This document shows positions 33,230 to 40,107 of a stretch of DNA of 64,000 nucleotides, in pieces (the stretch's first letter is position 1; each line of letters opens with the position of its first letter). The stretch comes from an uncultured Collinsella sp. Lineage in GTDB: Bacteria; Actinomycetota; Coriobacteriia; Coriobacteriales; Coriobacteriaceae. The notes beneath the pieces are model-generated. The model searched no databases and was not told the origin of the DNA. It was given only the letters and a program-made list of their open reading frames with translations. A program made the translations under genes and the position numbers. The stretch lies in assembly GCA_900756945.1 (NCBI GenBank), contig CAAELZ010000034.1, positions 6,120 to 70,119 on the forward strand, given 5' to 3'.

Positions 33230-33380
33230 GCTCCCGCATTGCTGCAGACAGTCCTGCGGGTGTTTCCCGCAGGCCCACCAGGTTGTTCGTGCCCGAAAAA
33301 CCCAGTTCGGCGGGTTTCGCCTCCCCACGGGGTCAAAGCCTGCCGGCTCGCCCGCGGTTCTTCGTGCCCGCGCCTCTATC
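33224..33380 (-). promoter_or_regulatory. Lysine riboswitch (L box)
   Basis: Read on the minus strand, the leader has the conserved blocks of the lysine aptamer in order: GATAGAGGCGCG at the 5' P1 strand, a GCCGAA in the core, GGTGGG, ACTGTC, and GGGAGCGCTATC as the 3' P1 strand. P1 pairs GATAG with CTATC. Five helical arms are plausible around the junction. Its location directly before lysA-dapA, dapB and dapH fits feedback control by lysine. Confidence 0.85.
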
Positions 33381-33391
33381 AAGTGGTAAAG

Positions 33392-33420
33392 ACCCTACCA
33401 CGTTGCACTTTACCAAACAA
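33392..33420 (-). promoter_or_regulatory. Promoter of the lysine operon
   Basis: On the minus strand TTGTTT (-35, 33415-33420) and TAGGGT (-10, 33392-33397) are separated by 17 bases, and transcription would start just before the riboswitch. Confidence 0.5.
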
Positions 33421-33531
33421 GAGTATTCGTATATAACGTTTAAAAAATGCAAGGATATGCTGGAAATAAGGGTGTGACAATCTTGCGGCACAATAGATGG
33501 CAACCGACGCGCACCCATGAAAGGAACCTCT

Positions 33532-34719
33532 ATGACCGAGCTCCAAGAACTCCGTCGTTATCGTCGCGACCTGCACCGCATTCCGGAGCTCGACTTCGAT
33601 CTTCCGCAGACTATCGCCTATATTGAGGGCGTGTTGGCGCCGCTCGCCTGCGAGGTGACCCATCCGTGTCCCAGCTGCGTCTGCGCTTTCTTCGATGCCG
33701 GCACGGGCGCCGCGCATGCCACGGCGATTCGCGCCGATATGGACGCCCTGCCCATTGCGGAGGCGACGGGCGCGGCCTTTGCCTCGACGCATCCCGGAAA
33801 GATGCACGCTTGCGGACACGATGGACACATGGCCATGGCGCTTGCGGCGGCAACCTTCGTCGACCGTACGATCCGTGAGCAGCCGGGCGCCATTAAGCGC
33901 AATGTGCTCTTTGTGTTTCAGCCGGCCGAGGAGACGACTGGTGGCGCCAAGACGGTGTGCGAGAGCGGCGTATTCGAGCGCTACGGGGCGGATCGCATCT
34001 TTGGCTTCCACGTATGGCCCGATTTGCCCGCCGGCACGTTGGCGAGCTGTTCCGGTCCGCTGCTGGCGCGCTCAAGCGAGACGCACATTCATATCCATGG
34101 CGCGAGCATCCATATCGCCAAGACCTACGGCGTTCCAGTCGAGGAATCGCATGATGCCGCGCTGGCAGCGGCCAAGTTCTTGGTTTCCGAGCGCGAGCTC
34201 ATGGACGAGTTAGGTGCCGACGAGCCCTGCATTGGTAAGTTCGGCCTGCTGCAGGCTGGCACCGTCTGCAATGCGGTGGCGGGGGAGGCCCATGTGGCTG
34301 GCAGCCTCCGCGTATTTACGGACGGTATGTTCGACCGTGCGCGCGAGGGCGTACGCCGCGTGTTGGACGAGGTCTGCGCCGCAACAGGCTGTACGTACGA
34401 CCTCGACTTTGCCGAGGGCTATCCGCCGGTCGATAACGACCCCGAGCTGTTCGCCCACATTGCGCCTGCCTTGTCCGAGCTGCAACTTGTGGACGAGCCA
34501 CTGCTAATCGCCGAGGACTTCGCCTTCTATCAGCGCCATCTGCCGGGTGTGTTCTTCCTGCTGGGTACGGGCATGCCGGAGGGACAAGAAAACCCGATCG
34601 ATTCGGATGGCTGCCCCGCCTATGCCACGAGCGCCCTGCATACCGATACCATGCTCTTTGACGAGGAAATCCTGCTCAAAGGTCTCGATGTCTACAAACG
34701 ATTGCTTTTGCTTGCTTAA
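33532..34719 (+). CDS. M20-family amidohydrolase, probable N-acetyl-diaminopimelate deacetylase
   Basis: A 395-residue cytosolic zinc peptidase of the M20D group (hippurate hydrolase/YkuR-like). Visible are RRDLHRIPELDF at the N-terminus, AIRADMDALPI, the metal site CGHDGHMAMAL, FQPAEETTGGA with the catalytic Glu-Glu, a dimerisation domain (about residues 180-290), and ENPIDSDG. It is divergent from the lysine operon, whose acetylase branch needs exactly this deacetylase activity, so that role is likely though not proven. ATG 33532 follows AAAGGA; an in-frame ATG 15 bases upstream is less favoured. Confidence 0.82.
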   Translation: MTELQELRRYRRDLHRIPELDFDLPQTIAYIEGVLAPLACEVTHPCPSCVCAFFDAGTGAAHATAIRADMDALPIAEATGAAFASTHPGKMHACGHDGHMAMALAAATFVDRTIREQPGAIKRNVLFVFQPAEETTGGAKTVCESGVFERYGADRIFGFHVWPDLPAGTLASCSGPLLARSSETHIHIHGASIHIAKTYGVPVEESHDAALAAAKFLVSERELMDELGADEPCIGKFGLLQAGTVCNAVAGEAHVAGSLRVFTDGMFDRAREGVRRVLDEVCAATGCTYDLDFAEGYPPVDNDPELFAHIAPALSELQLVDEPLLIAEDFAFYQRHLPGVFFLLGTGMPEGQENPIDSDGCPAYATSALHTDTMLFDEEILLKGLDVYKRLLLLA

Positions 34720-34733
34720 GTGTCGAAGAATAC

Positions 34734-34769
34734 CTGTTCTAGAAAACACGAACAGATGTACGGTATAAT
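34734..34769 (+). promoter_or_regulatory. higBA promoter with inverted repeat
   Basis: A perfect -10 box TATAAT is at 34764-34769. CTGTTC (34734-34739) and GAACAG (34750-34755) form a palindrome over the -35 region. A second palindrome ACGTT-ATT-AACGT lies at 34797-34809, just before the start codon. Such repeats are typical of antitoxin autoregulation. Confidence 0.55.
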
Positions 34770-34820
34770 AGAGATGTAAGTCTATAGAAACGTTTGACGT
34801 TATTAACGTAAGGCGATACT

Positions 34821-35102
34821 ATGATTGCATCATATAAAGATGAAGACACTGAACGCTTTGCAATGGGTGCGCGGATTAGGAAGTTCATTCCTTTTGAGCG
34901 GGTCGCCTTGAGGAAGATTCGCCAGCTGCAGATCTGCGCTTCGCTTGATGATCTTCGCGTTCCGCCAGGCAATCGTCTTGAAGCGTTGAAGGGCGATCGC
35001 GCCGGTCAATATAGCATCCGTGTCAATGAGCGCTATCGGGTCTGTTTTGAGTGGAGACAGGGGATGGCTTGGAATGTCGAAATCGCCGATTATCACAAGT
35101 GA
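34821..35102 (+). CDS. higB: HigB-like toxin (RelE superfamily mRNA interferase)
   Basis: A 93-residue protein of the HigB/plasmid maintenance toxin family. MIASYKDEDTERFAMG at the start, RVALRKIRQLQICASLDDLRVPPGNRLEALKGDRAGQYSIRVNERYRVCFEW in the middle and VEIADYHK at the end follow the HigB pattern, including the basic and aromatic residues used for ribosome-dependent mRNA cleavage. The toxin-first order and the 29-base overlap with the antitoxin gene are typical of higBA. It is the only type II toxin-antitoxin pair in the window. Confidence 0.9.
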   Translation: MIASYKDEDTERFAMGARIRKFIPFERVALRKIRQLQICASLDDLRVPPGNRLEALKGDRAGQYSIRVNERYRVCFEWRQGMAWNVEIADYHK

Positions 35103-35415
35103 TGAGACTGCGTCTGATTTGCTGCCGCCGGTGACTCCTGGCGAGCTTCTCAAAGAGGAATTTCTTGTCCCCATGGGCATTTCTCAATATCGCCTTGCTA
35201 AGGAGACCGGGATTCCGGCTCAACGCATTGGACAGATTATCTTGGGAAGGCGTCGTGTGACGGCCGACACCGACCTTCGTCTTTGCCGTTATTTTGGCCT
35301 GACGGATGGTTATTGGCTGCGCGCTCAGGTGGCGTTTGACCTTGAGGCGGAGAAGAGACGCATCGAGCCGGAACTGGATAAGATTGTTCCTGTCCAGCGG
35401 GCTATTGCATTGTAG
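35074..35415 (+). CDS. higA: HigA-like antitoxin (XRE-type helix-turn-helix)
   Basis: A 113-residue antitoxin: PPVTPGELLKEEFLVPMGISQYRLAKETGIPAQRIGQIILGRRRVTADTDLRLCRYFGL is the HigA/VapI-type HTH domain, followed by a C-terminal helix that wraps the toxin. The ATG at 35074 lies inside the higB frame; the longer upstream frame is not conserved-looking. It should neutralise HigB and repress the shared promoter, whose inverted repeats are seen upstream. Confidence 0.9.
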   Translation: MSKSPIITSDETASDLLPPVTPGELLKEEFLVPMGISQYRLAKETGIPAQRIGQIILGRRRVTADTDLRLCRYFGLTDGYWLRAQVAFDLEAEKRRIEPELDKIVPVQRAIAL

Positions 35416-35444
35416 TGTTCAAAGATGTTGAGGTTGGAGTGACG

Positions 35445-35765
35445 ATGAAGCGTCGACAGACTGCCGTTTATAGTCCGGGTGGATGCGGGTGCGGCTTGCT
35501 TCTGCTCCCGGTTATTGCTGTGAGCATTGGCGTGATGTTTGCGCTTGCTGGACTGGCCGCGGCGGCGCTTGTGCTGTTGATTGTGGCCATTGGCGTGACG
35601 GTTTGGCTCTGCCGCAATCGCGAGCGACGCCGTGTCGACGGCAAAACCAATGTCGGCTGGGTCGTATTCCTGGTCATTGCGTACCCGCTGAGTGTCAGCT
35701 ACCTGGTGTTCTTTGCCCTGTTGATGATCAGTGCCTTTACCGGGGAATCCGTCACGGTGGGTTGA
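35445..35765 (+). CDS. Small membrane protein of unknown function
   Basis: A 106-residue protein, not recognised. After MKRRQTAVYSPGGCGCG come two hydrophobic helices (LLLLPVIAVSIGVMFALAGL and AAAALVLLIVAIGVTVWL), a basic loop RNRERRRVDGKTN, and a third helix VVFLVIAYPLSVSYLVFFALL. The cysteines just before TM1 are notable but there is no lipobox. It is 29 bases after higA and may be transcribed with it. ATG 35445 is chosen over the upstream start because of the GGTTGGAG box. Confidence 0.55.
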   Translation: MKRRQTAVYSPGGCGCGLLLLPVIAVSIGVMFALAGLAAAALVLLIVAIGVTVWLCRNRERRRVDGKTNVGWVVFLVIAYPLSVSYLVFFALLMISAFTGESVTVG

Positions 35766-35870
35766 TGTGCTGCCAGCAGACGGTCGTGCAAAGTGCGTTT
35801 GCTCGGCGTTTTGATAACTGCATTGGCCGTTTATCGTATCTTTAGCTCTCAGCTAATGAATTCAAGTTCA

Positions 35871-35924
35871 ATCCTTCCTACGATGTGCTGTGTACCGGCG
35901 CGGTAGCCGGATCGTAGGAAGGAT
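35871..35924 (+). promoter_or_regulatory. Perfect 14-bp hairpin burying a ribosome binding site
   Basis: ATCCTTCCTACGAT (35871-35884) is exactly complementary to 35911-35924, which contains the AGGAAGG ribosome binding site of the lipoprotein gene starting at 35930. The 26-base interior holds a second small stem (ACCGGC/GCCGG). If the RNA folds this way, translation would be blocked until the hairpin is opened. Confidence 0.65.
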
Positions 35925-35929
35925 GCATG

Positions 35930-36472
35930 ATGAAAAAGCTCGAAAACGAAGTGCTGCTGAGCCGTCGCGCTGCGCTTGGCGCGTTCGCCACCGTTGCCTT
36001 GGGGACTGCCGGCCTGCTTGCGGGCTGTGGCAGCGATAAGGCGACCGTTACCGAGGACGCCGGCGACGCAGATAAGAAGGAGGAGTCGAAAAAGGAGGAA
36101 CAGCCAACGACCGACCTGGCCGTCGGCACGACCGTGACCACGGCTGCCGGTCTTTCCGTTACTGTCGATTCCGTGCAGACCGGGCTTACCAATTTTGACG
36201 GTTCGACCATGACGGGCATTCACGTCACGTACGTCAACAATGGCGATGAGGGCGCGGACTACAATATCTACGACTGGAAGGGCGAGGACGCCAACGGTGC
36301 GCAGCAGAACCAGGGTTATTACAGCGAGGGTTCCGATGAGCTGCAGTCTGGTACCCTTGCCGCCGGTGGCTCCGTGGCGGGCAATATCTACTTTGATGGT
36401 GACATCAAGAAGGCCCTCTATTTTGCCAACATGCTCGAAAAGACCGCGACTGCTAGCTGGGTGCTTGCTTAG
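35930..36472 (+). CDS. Lipoprotein with DUF4352-like domain
   Basis: A 180-residue secreted lipoprotein. The N-terminus has twin arginines (LLSRRAALGAFATVALGTAG) and the lipobox LLAGCGS with Cys at about residue 32, suggesting lipid anchoring and possibly Tat export. A short Lys/Glu/Asp spacer follows. The C-terminal beta-domain (VGTTVTTAAGLSVTVDSVQTG ... GIHVTYVNNGDEGADYNIYDW ... SGTLAAGGSVAGNIYFDG) resembles DUF4352 telokin-like lipoproteins, whose role is unknown. The start codon is next to an unusually stable hairpin. It precedes the HTH/kinase pair. Confidence 0.8.
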   Translation: MKKLENEVLLSRRAALGAFATVALGTAGLLAGCGSDKATVTEDAGDADKKEESKKEEQPTTDLAVGTTVTTAAGLSVTVDSVQTGLTNFDGSTMTGIHVTYVNNGDEGADYNIYDWKGEDANGAQQNQGYYSEGSDELQSGTLAAGGSVAGNIYFDGDIKKALYFANMLEKTATASWVLA

Positions 36473-36510
36473 CGTGTTGATGCCGTTGGGTCGTTTGGAG
36501 GTGAGGCCGC

Positions 36511-36933
36511 GTGCCCGATAAAAAGCTGACGGACGAGTTGCTCAACGAGCTTCTTGATGCGCCGAGTATCGATGGCTATATCAAGGAACACGACTTTGCC
36601 GCCCCGTCGCTTTCGGATTACTTAAAGCAGTTGCTGCAAGAGAAGGGGCTCGAGCGTTCGCGCGTGGTGCGTATGGCCGACCTCAACGAGACCTTTGGCT
36701 ATCAGATCTTTACCGGTTCGCGCAATCCGAGCCGCAATAAGGTGCTGCAGATTGCCTTTGCAATGGCGCTGTCGATGAAAGAGACCAACCGCGCCCTGAC
36801 GGCTGCCGGAGTGAGCGTCCTCAACTGCAAGGACCGTCGCGATGCAATCATTATCTTTTGCATCGACCGTGGCTGTAGCCTCCAAAAGGTCAATGAAGAG
36901 CTGTATCGCTTTGGCGAGGAAACGGTGAGTTAG
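36511..36933 (+). CDS. Helix-turn-helix protein paired with a Ser/Thr kinase
   Basis: A 140-residue protein starting with GTG after a strong GGAGGTGAG box. Residues about 30-95 read as an XRE-type HTH (SLSDYLKQLLQEKGLERSRVVRMADLNETFGYQIFTGSRNPSRNKVLQIA), followed by MALSMKETNRALTAAGVSVL. Such proteins are commonly found beside Hanks-type kinase genes in Clostridia and Coriobacteria, as here. It may be a phosphorylation-controlled regulator, but neither DNA target nor phosphosite is known. Confidence 0.7.
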   Translation: MPDKKLTDELLNELLDAPSIDGYIKEHDFAAPSLSDYLKQLLQEKGLERSRVVRMADLNETFGYQIFTGSRNPSRNKVLQIAFAMALSMKETNRALTAAGVSVLNCKDRRDAIIIFCIDRGCSLQKVNEELYRFGEETVS

Positions 36934-37020
36934 TGGCCGATGGCTGAGCCGGTTGTGTCACCAGAATAACCATGCAAACGAACGGGGTGCGGACAACATG
37001 GGGTGTCCGCGCCCTGCGTT

Positions 37021-38400
37021 ATGATGGACGCTATGGATACTCAGAGCCCAACATATTCCGATGATGAGCTGACTGCTTCGCTTGTCGAGCATTTGGCGTC
37101 GCTCGACCGCGATGACAGCTATCGTGTGGAGCGCGTGCTCAAGCTCTCGGATGTCGAGACGACCGAACTCGTCTATTTTGAGGGCTCTGGTGGCGGGTCT
37201 CTTGGCCCCTTTGTCCGCAAGCGCATCGATGCTTCGGTGCAGATTGGCGGAGCTTATGAGCGCCTGTTTGCGGCCCAGCGCGCCGGTCGTCGTTTTGAGC
37301 ACTTACCGCGAATCGTCGATTGCCGCCGTGTGGGCGACGAGCTCGACGTGGTGATGGAGTATGTCGAAGGCGAGACACTCGAGGCGTTGGTGGGACGCTT
37401 GGGGGCGACGCCCGATTATGCCCGCGGGCTGTATCCCGTTTTGTGTGAAGCGGTAGGCGAGCTACATGCTGGTTTTGCGGTCGCGGGGGAGCCGGGGGTA
37501 CCGGTAATCCACCGCGACCTTAAACCCTCGAACATCATCGTATCGGGCGTGAGGTATGCGGCCGATGCCGGCATGACCTTCTCATCGCTGGTGATTATCG
37601 ACCTGGGAATCGCGCGGGTGTGGCGTGACGGGGCCGATGCCGACACGGTTAAGTTTGGAACGCGACCCTATGCGCCACCCGAGCAATATGGTTTTGGGCA
37701 GACGAGCGTGCGCAGCGATGTCTATGCGCTCGGCGCGCTTCTGTTCTTTTGTCTGACGGGGGCTGACCCTAAGCCGGGTCAGAATATGCGCGAGCAATGC
37801 GAGGCGTGCGACGTCCCCGCGGCGCTGGCTGATGTCATTTGCATGGCCATGGCGCTCGATCCGGCCAAGCGCTTTGCAAGTGCCGAGGCGCTCGGACACG
37901 CTGCGCGCGCGGCATACGGGCTGTGTCTGCCTGAGCCTGGCTCGAATAGCACGACGGCGCCTTCAATGGCGCAGGCTGCTCCGCAAATGGCGCCGTCTTT
38001 CGGGCGGCGGCCCAAGGAGGTCTCTTCGGTGACTCCTCGCCGCAAGAGCCTGCTTTCACGGATCCCGGAACCCATTGGGCGTATATGGAACGGCATGATC
38101 TATGCGGCAACCTTGCTGCTACTGGTCGGAAGCCATTTTGCCGTATTCCAGCCCACGGGAGCCAACCGCAGCTATCCAACGTGGTTTTTGGCCCTTGAGT
38201 ATTTTCTTATGGTCGATGGCATGGTGGTGCTCATCTCGTTTGGCGTGCTCGACCGCCGCAGGCTTCGGCGCCGCTTTCCCGTGCTTGATCGTTATCGGGG
38301 CCGTGAGTTTGTCACGCTGTGGCTTAAGGCGCTGGGAATTATGTGCGTCATCATGATCGTGATTATTGCCGTCGGCAACGCAACCGGCATAGTCGCTTAA
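37021..38400 (+). CDS. Membrane-anchored Hanks-type serine/threonine protein kinase
   Basis: A 459-residue kinase. The kinase domain covers about residues 20-290: a glycine-rich GSGGGSLGPFVRKRID (ATP lysine region), VIHRDLKPSNIIV (catalytic loop with Asp), IDLGIARVW in place of DFG, and APPEQYGFGQTSVRSDVYALGALLFF (activation and helix F). A Ser/Pro linker follows and then three hydrophobic helices at the C-terminus, so the kinase domain lies N-terminal on the cytosolic side. No PASTA repeats. The start is uncertain: 37003 (GTG), 37021 and 37033 (ATG) are all in frame and none has a strong ribosome binding site. Confidence 0.88.
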   Translation: MMDAMDTQSPTYSDDELTASLVEHLASLDRDDSYRVERVLKLSDVETTELVYFEGSGGGSLGPFVRKRIDASVQIGGAYERLFAAQRAGRRFEHLPRIVDCRRVGDELDVVMEYVEGETLEALVGRLGATPDYARGLYPVLCEAVGELHAGFAVAGEPGVPVIHRDLKPSNIIVSGVRYAADAGMTFSSLVIIDLGIARVWRDGADADTVKFGTRPYAPPEQYGFGQTSVRSDVYALGALLFFCLTGADPKPGQNMREQCEACDVPAALADVICMAMALDPAKRFASAEALGHAARAAYGLCLPEPGSNSTTAPSMAQAAPQMAPSFGRRPKEVSSVTPRRKSLLSRIPEPIGRIWNGMIYAATLLLLVGSHFAVFQPTGANRSYPTWFLALEYFLMVDGMVVLISFGVLDRRRLRRRFPVLDRYRGREFVTLWLKALGIMCVIMIVIIAVGNATGIVA

Positions 38401-38416
38401 TGCAATGTACCGCTAT

Positions 38417-38512
38417 AAGAAACGGGCCCCGATTGGGGCCCTTTGCAGTAGCGCTTAAATGCGGTTCATCTGGTTGCAACCTTGTTGTACCAGTCCTGCC
38501 TCGTGGGCGGGG
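38417..38512 (-). pseudogene. Remnant copy of the 3' end of the wall-hydrolase gene
   Basis: About 95 bases match 40069-40165, which hold the last codons and terminator of the wall-hydrolase gene. The minus-strand reading here gives PPTRQDWYNKVATR then stop, against PPTWQDWYNKVAGQMNRI in the intact gene. Both copies include the GGGGCC terminator. The two direct repeats bracket the ATPase gene, suggesting a gene-end duplication made when that module arrived. Confidence 0.7.
38424..38444 (+). terminator. Terminator after the kinase gene
   Basis: GGGCCCC-GATT-GGGGCCC followed by TTT, 24 bases after the kinase stop. It forms part of the duplicated segment. Confidence 0.7.
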
Positions 38513-38570
38513 CGAGTGCCCATCGCCATAGGTGTTGTGACGGTTAAATTGCTCCGTGCTTCGAAGCGCC

Positions 38571-38662
38571 GTCAGTTGTCACCACAGAATTCCGTCAATT
38601 GTCACCATAATTCGCCATCAATCCTCACCACAAATTTCCGTCAATCGTCACCACACAGCTGG
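38571..38662. repeat. Four tandem 23-bp repeats before the ATPase gene
   Basis: Units begin at 38571, 38594, 38617 and 38640, an exact 23-base period. The shared core is GTCAATTGTCACCACA with slight variation and an AATTYC tail. The last unit abuts a TAAAAT box (38663-38668), so the array covers the -35 region of the probable promoter. The start codon is 38 bases beyond the array. Confidence 0.85.
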
Positions 38663-38700
38663 TAAAATACCTAATATGGGTAAGTAAAGCAGGAGGCCGT

Positions 38701-39966
38701 GTGGATAGGTATGTAGATAGATGCATCGATAAGGCAATCAGCCGTAATCTCAATATCTTCGGTGCGGTCCTCATTCAGGGTCCAAAGTGGTGCGGAAAGA
38801 CCACTTCGGCTAGTCGTTTTGCTAATTCATCCTTGTCTCTTTCCGATCCGGCTGGAAATTTTTCCGCTCTCCAGCTGGCACGGATCGATCCGGCGCAAGC
38901 ATTAGCAGGGCTATCTCCCAGGCTCATCGATGAATGGCAGGAAGAGCCGAAGCTGTGGGATGCCGTGCGTTTCGAGTGCGATGCAAGGAGGGGAGAATCC
39001 GGTCAGTTTATTCTTACGGGTTCGGCAACGCCTCGGGATTCGATGCAGCCGATGCATAGCGGCGTTGGGCGAATAGCTAGGTTGCGAATGGACACCATGA
39101 CGATGTTCGAGCTTGGCGTTTCTTCTGGCGCGGTTTCGATTGGAACGCTTCTTTCCGGTTACCCTGCCAAGCAGGCTGTCGGGTCAATCTCCGGCATCGC
39201 CGGAATCGCCGATTTGCTGTGTCGTGGCGGTTGGCCTCAGGCGATGGGGAAAACGACTGACGATGCCATGCAGATAGCCGCTGCCTATGTTGATGGCGTA
39301 TGCGAATCGGATGTTTCTAGAACTGATGGCGTTAAGCGCAATCCGGTCAAGGTCAGGTCTCTTTTGGCATTGCTAGCGCGGAATGAGTCGACGCTTGCTG
39401 GCTCAAAGTCTATTGACAAAGATATCGGTACCGGTGTTTCGAAGAACTCGGTCTCCAGATACATGGACGCCCTGAGACGAATCAATATCGTCGACGATAT
39501 CCCCGCTTGGCATCCAGCGCTCAGGTCTCCGGTGAAGCTGCGGCAGGGGGCGAAGAGGCATCTCGCCGATCCTTCGCTTGCCGTTGCGCTGCTCGGAGCA
39601 AATCCGGAGTCGTTGGCATCTGACCCGAAGACACTGGGGTTGCTTTTCGAATCCCTCGTCCTGCATGACCTCAAGGTTTACGCCGCCGCAAATGACTCGT
39701 TGGTGTCCCATTACCACGATGCCGACGATCTCGAGGTTGACGCAGTTATCCACAGGCGCGATGGAACTTGGATTGCCGTGGAGGTGAAGCTTGGAAGCCC
39801 TCAAATCCCCGAGGCATCTGCAAATCTGCTTCGGCTGGAGCGAAAGCTGGTCGAGCGTGGCGAGAAGCCGCCTGTGGCAAAACTCATCATCATTGGGTTC
39901 GGCATGCCGGTTCATACAACGCCCGATGGCATCATCGTTGCTCCCGTTGACACACTCGCACCATAA
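38701..39966 (+). CDS. AAA ATPase with DUF4143-type C-terminal domain
   Basis: A 421-residue protein starting GTG after AGGAGG. The N-terminal P-loop is IQGPKWCGKTTSA and the Walker B region is RLIDEWQEEPKLWD, then FILTGSATPRDS (sensor 1). The C-terminal DUF4143 half (about residues 185-400) ends in a PD-(D/E)XK-like segment: DADDLEVDAVIHRRDGTWIAVEVKLG. Proteins of this family are widespread, often horizontally acquired, and of unknown role. The gene looks less G+C-rich than its neighbours, has its own tandem-repeat promoter region, and lies between two copies of the wall-hydrolase 3' end. Confidence 0.88.
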   Translation: MDRYVDRCIDKAISRNLNIFGAVLIQGPKWCGKTTSASRFANSSLSLSDPAGNFSALQLARIDPAQALAGLSPRLIDEWQEEPKLWDAVRFECDARRGESGQFILTGSATPRDSMQPMHSGVGRIARLRMDTMTMFELGVSSGAVSIGTLLSGYPAKQAVGSISGIAGIADLLCRGGWPQAMGKTTDDAMQIAAAYVDGVCESDVSRTDGVKRNPVKVRSLLALLARNESTLAGSKSIDKDIGTGVSKNSVSRYMDALRRINIVDDIPAWHPALRSPVKLRQGAKRHLADPSLAVALLGANPESLASDPKTLGLLFESLVLHDLKVYAAANDSLVSHYHDADDLEVDAVIHRRDGTWIAVEVKLGSPQIPEASANLLRLERKLVERGEKPPVAKLIIIGFGMPVHTTPDGIIVAPVDTLAP

Positions 39967-40071
39967 CGTTGTGGTGGGATCACCTTGCCTTCGGAAGGGG
40001 TTTCAGTCTCAAGCGACTTTTCCAACACTCACTTATGCCTGCATGCCAATTCTGGTCTAGCAAGGCCAAAG

Positions 40072-40097
40072 AAAAGGGGTCCCGTTTGGGGCCCCTT
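40072..40097 (-). terminator. Terminator of the wall-hydrolase gene
   Basis: A 10-bp stem (40074-40083 with 40088-40097) and a GTTT loop, followed on the minus strand by TTTTCTTT. It can also serve the convergent ATPase gene. Confidence 0.75.
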
Positions 40098-40107
40098 GCA
40101 GTTGCAC

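Noticed and set aside
38571..38662. 23-bp repeats considered as a CRISPR or plasmid iteron origin
   Set aside because: Contiguous without spacers, no replication initiator or DnaA boxes recognised, and the position fits a promoter operator better.
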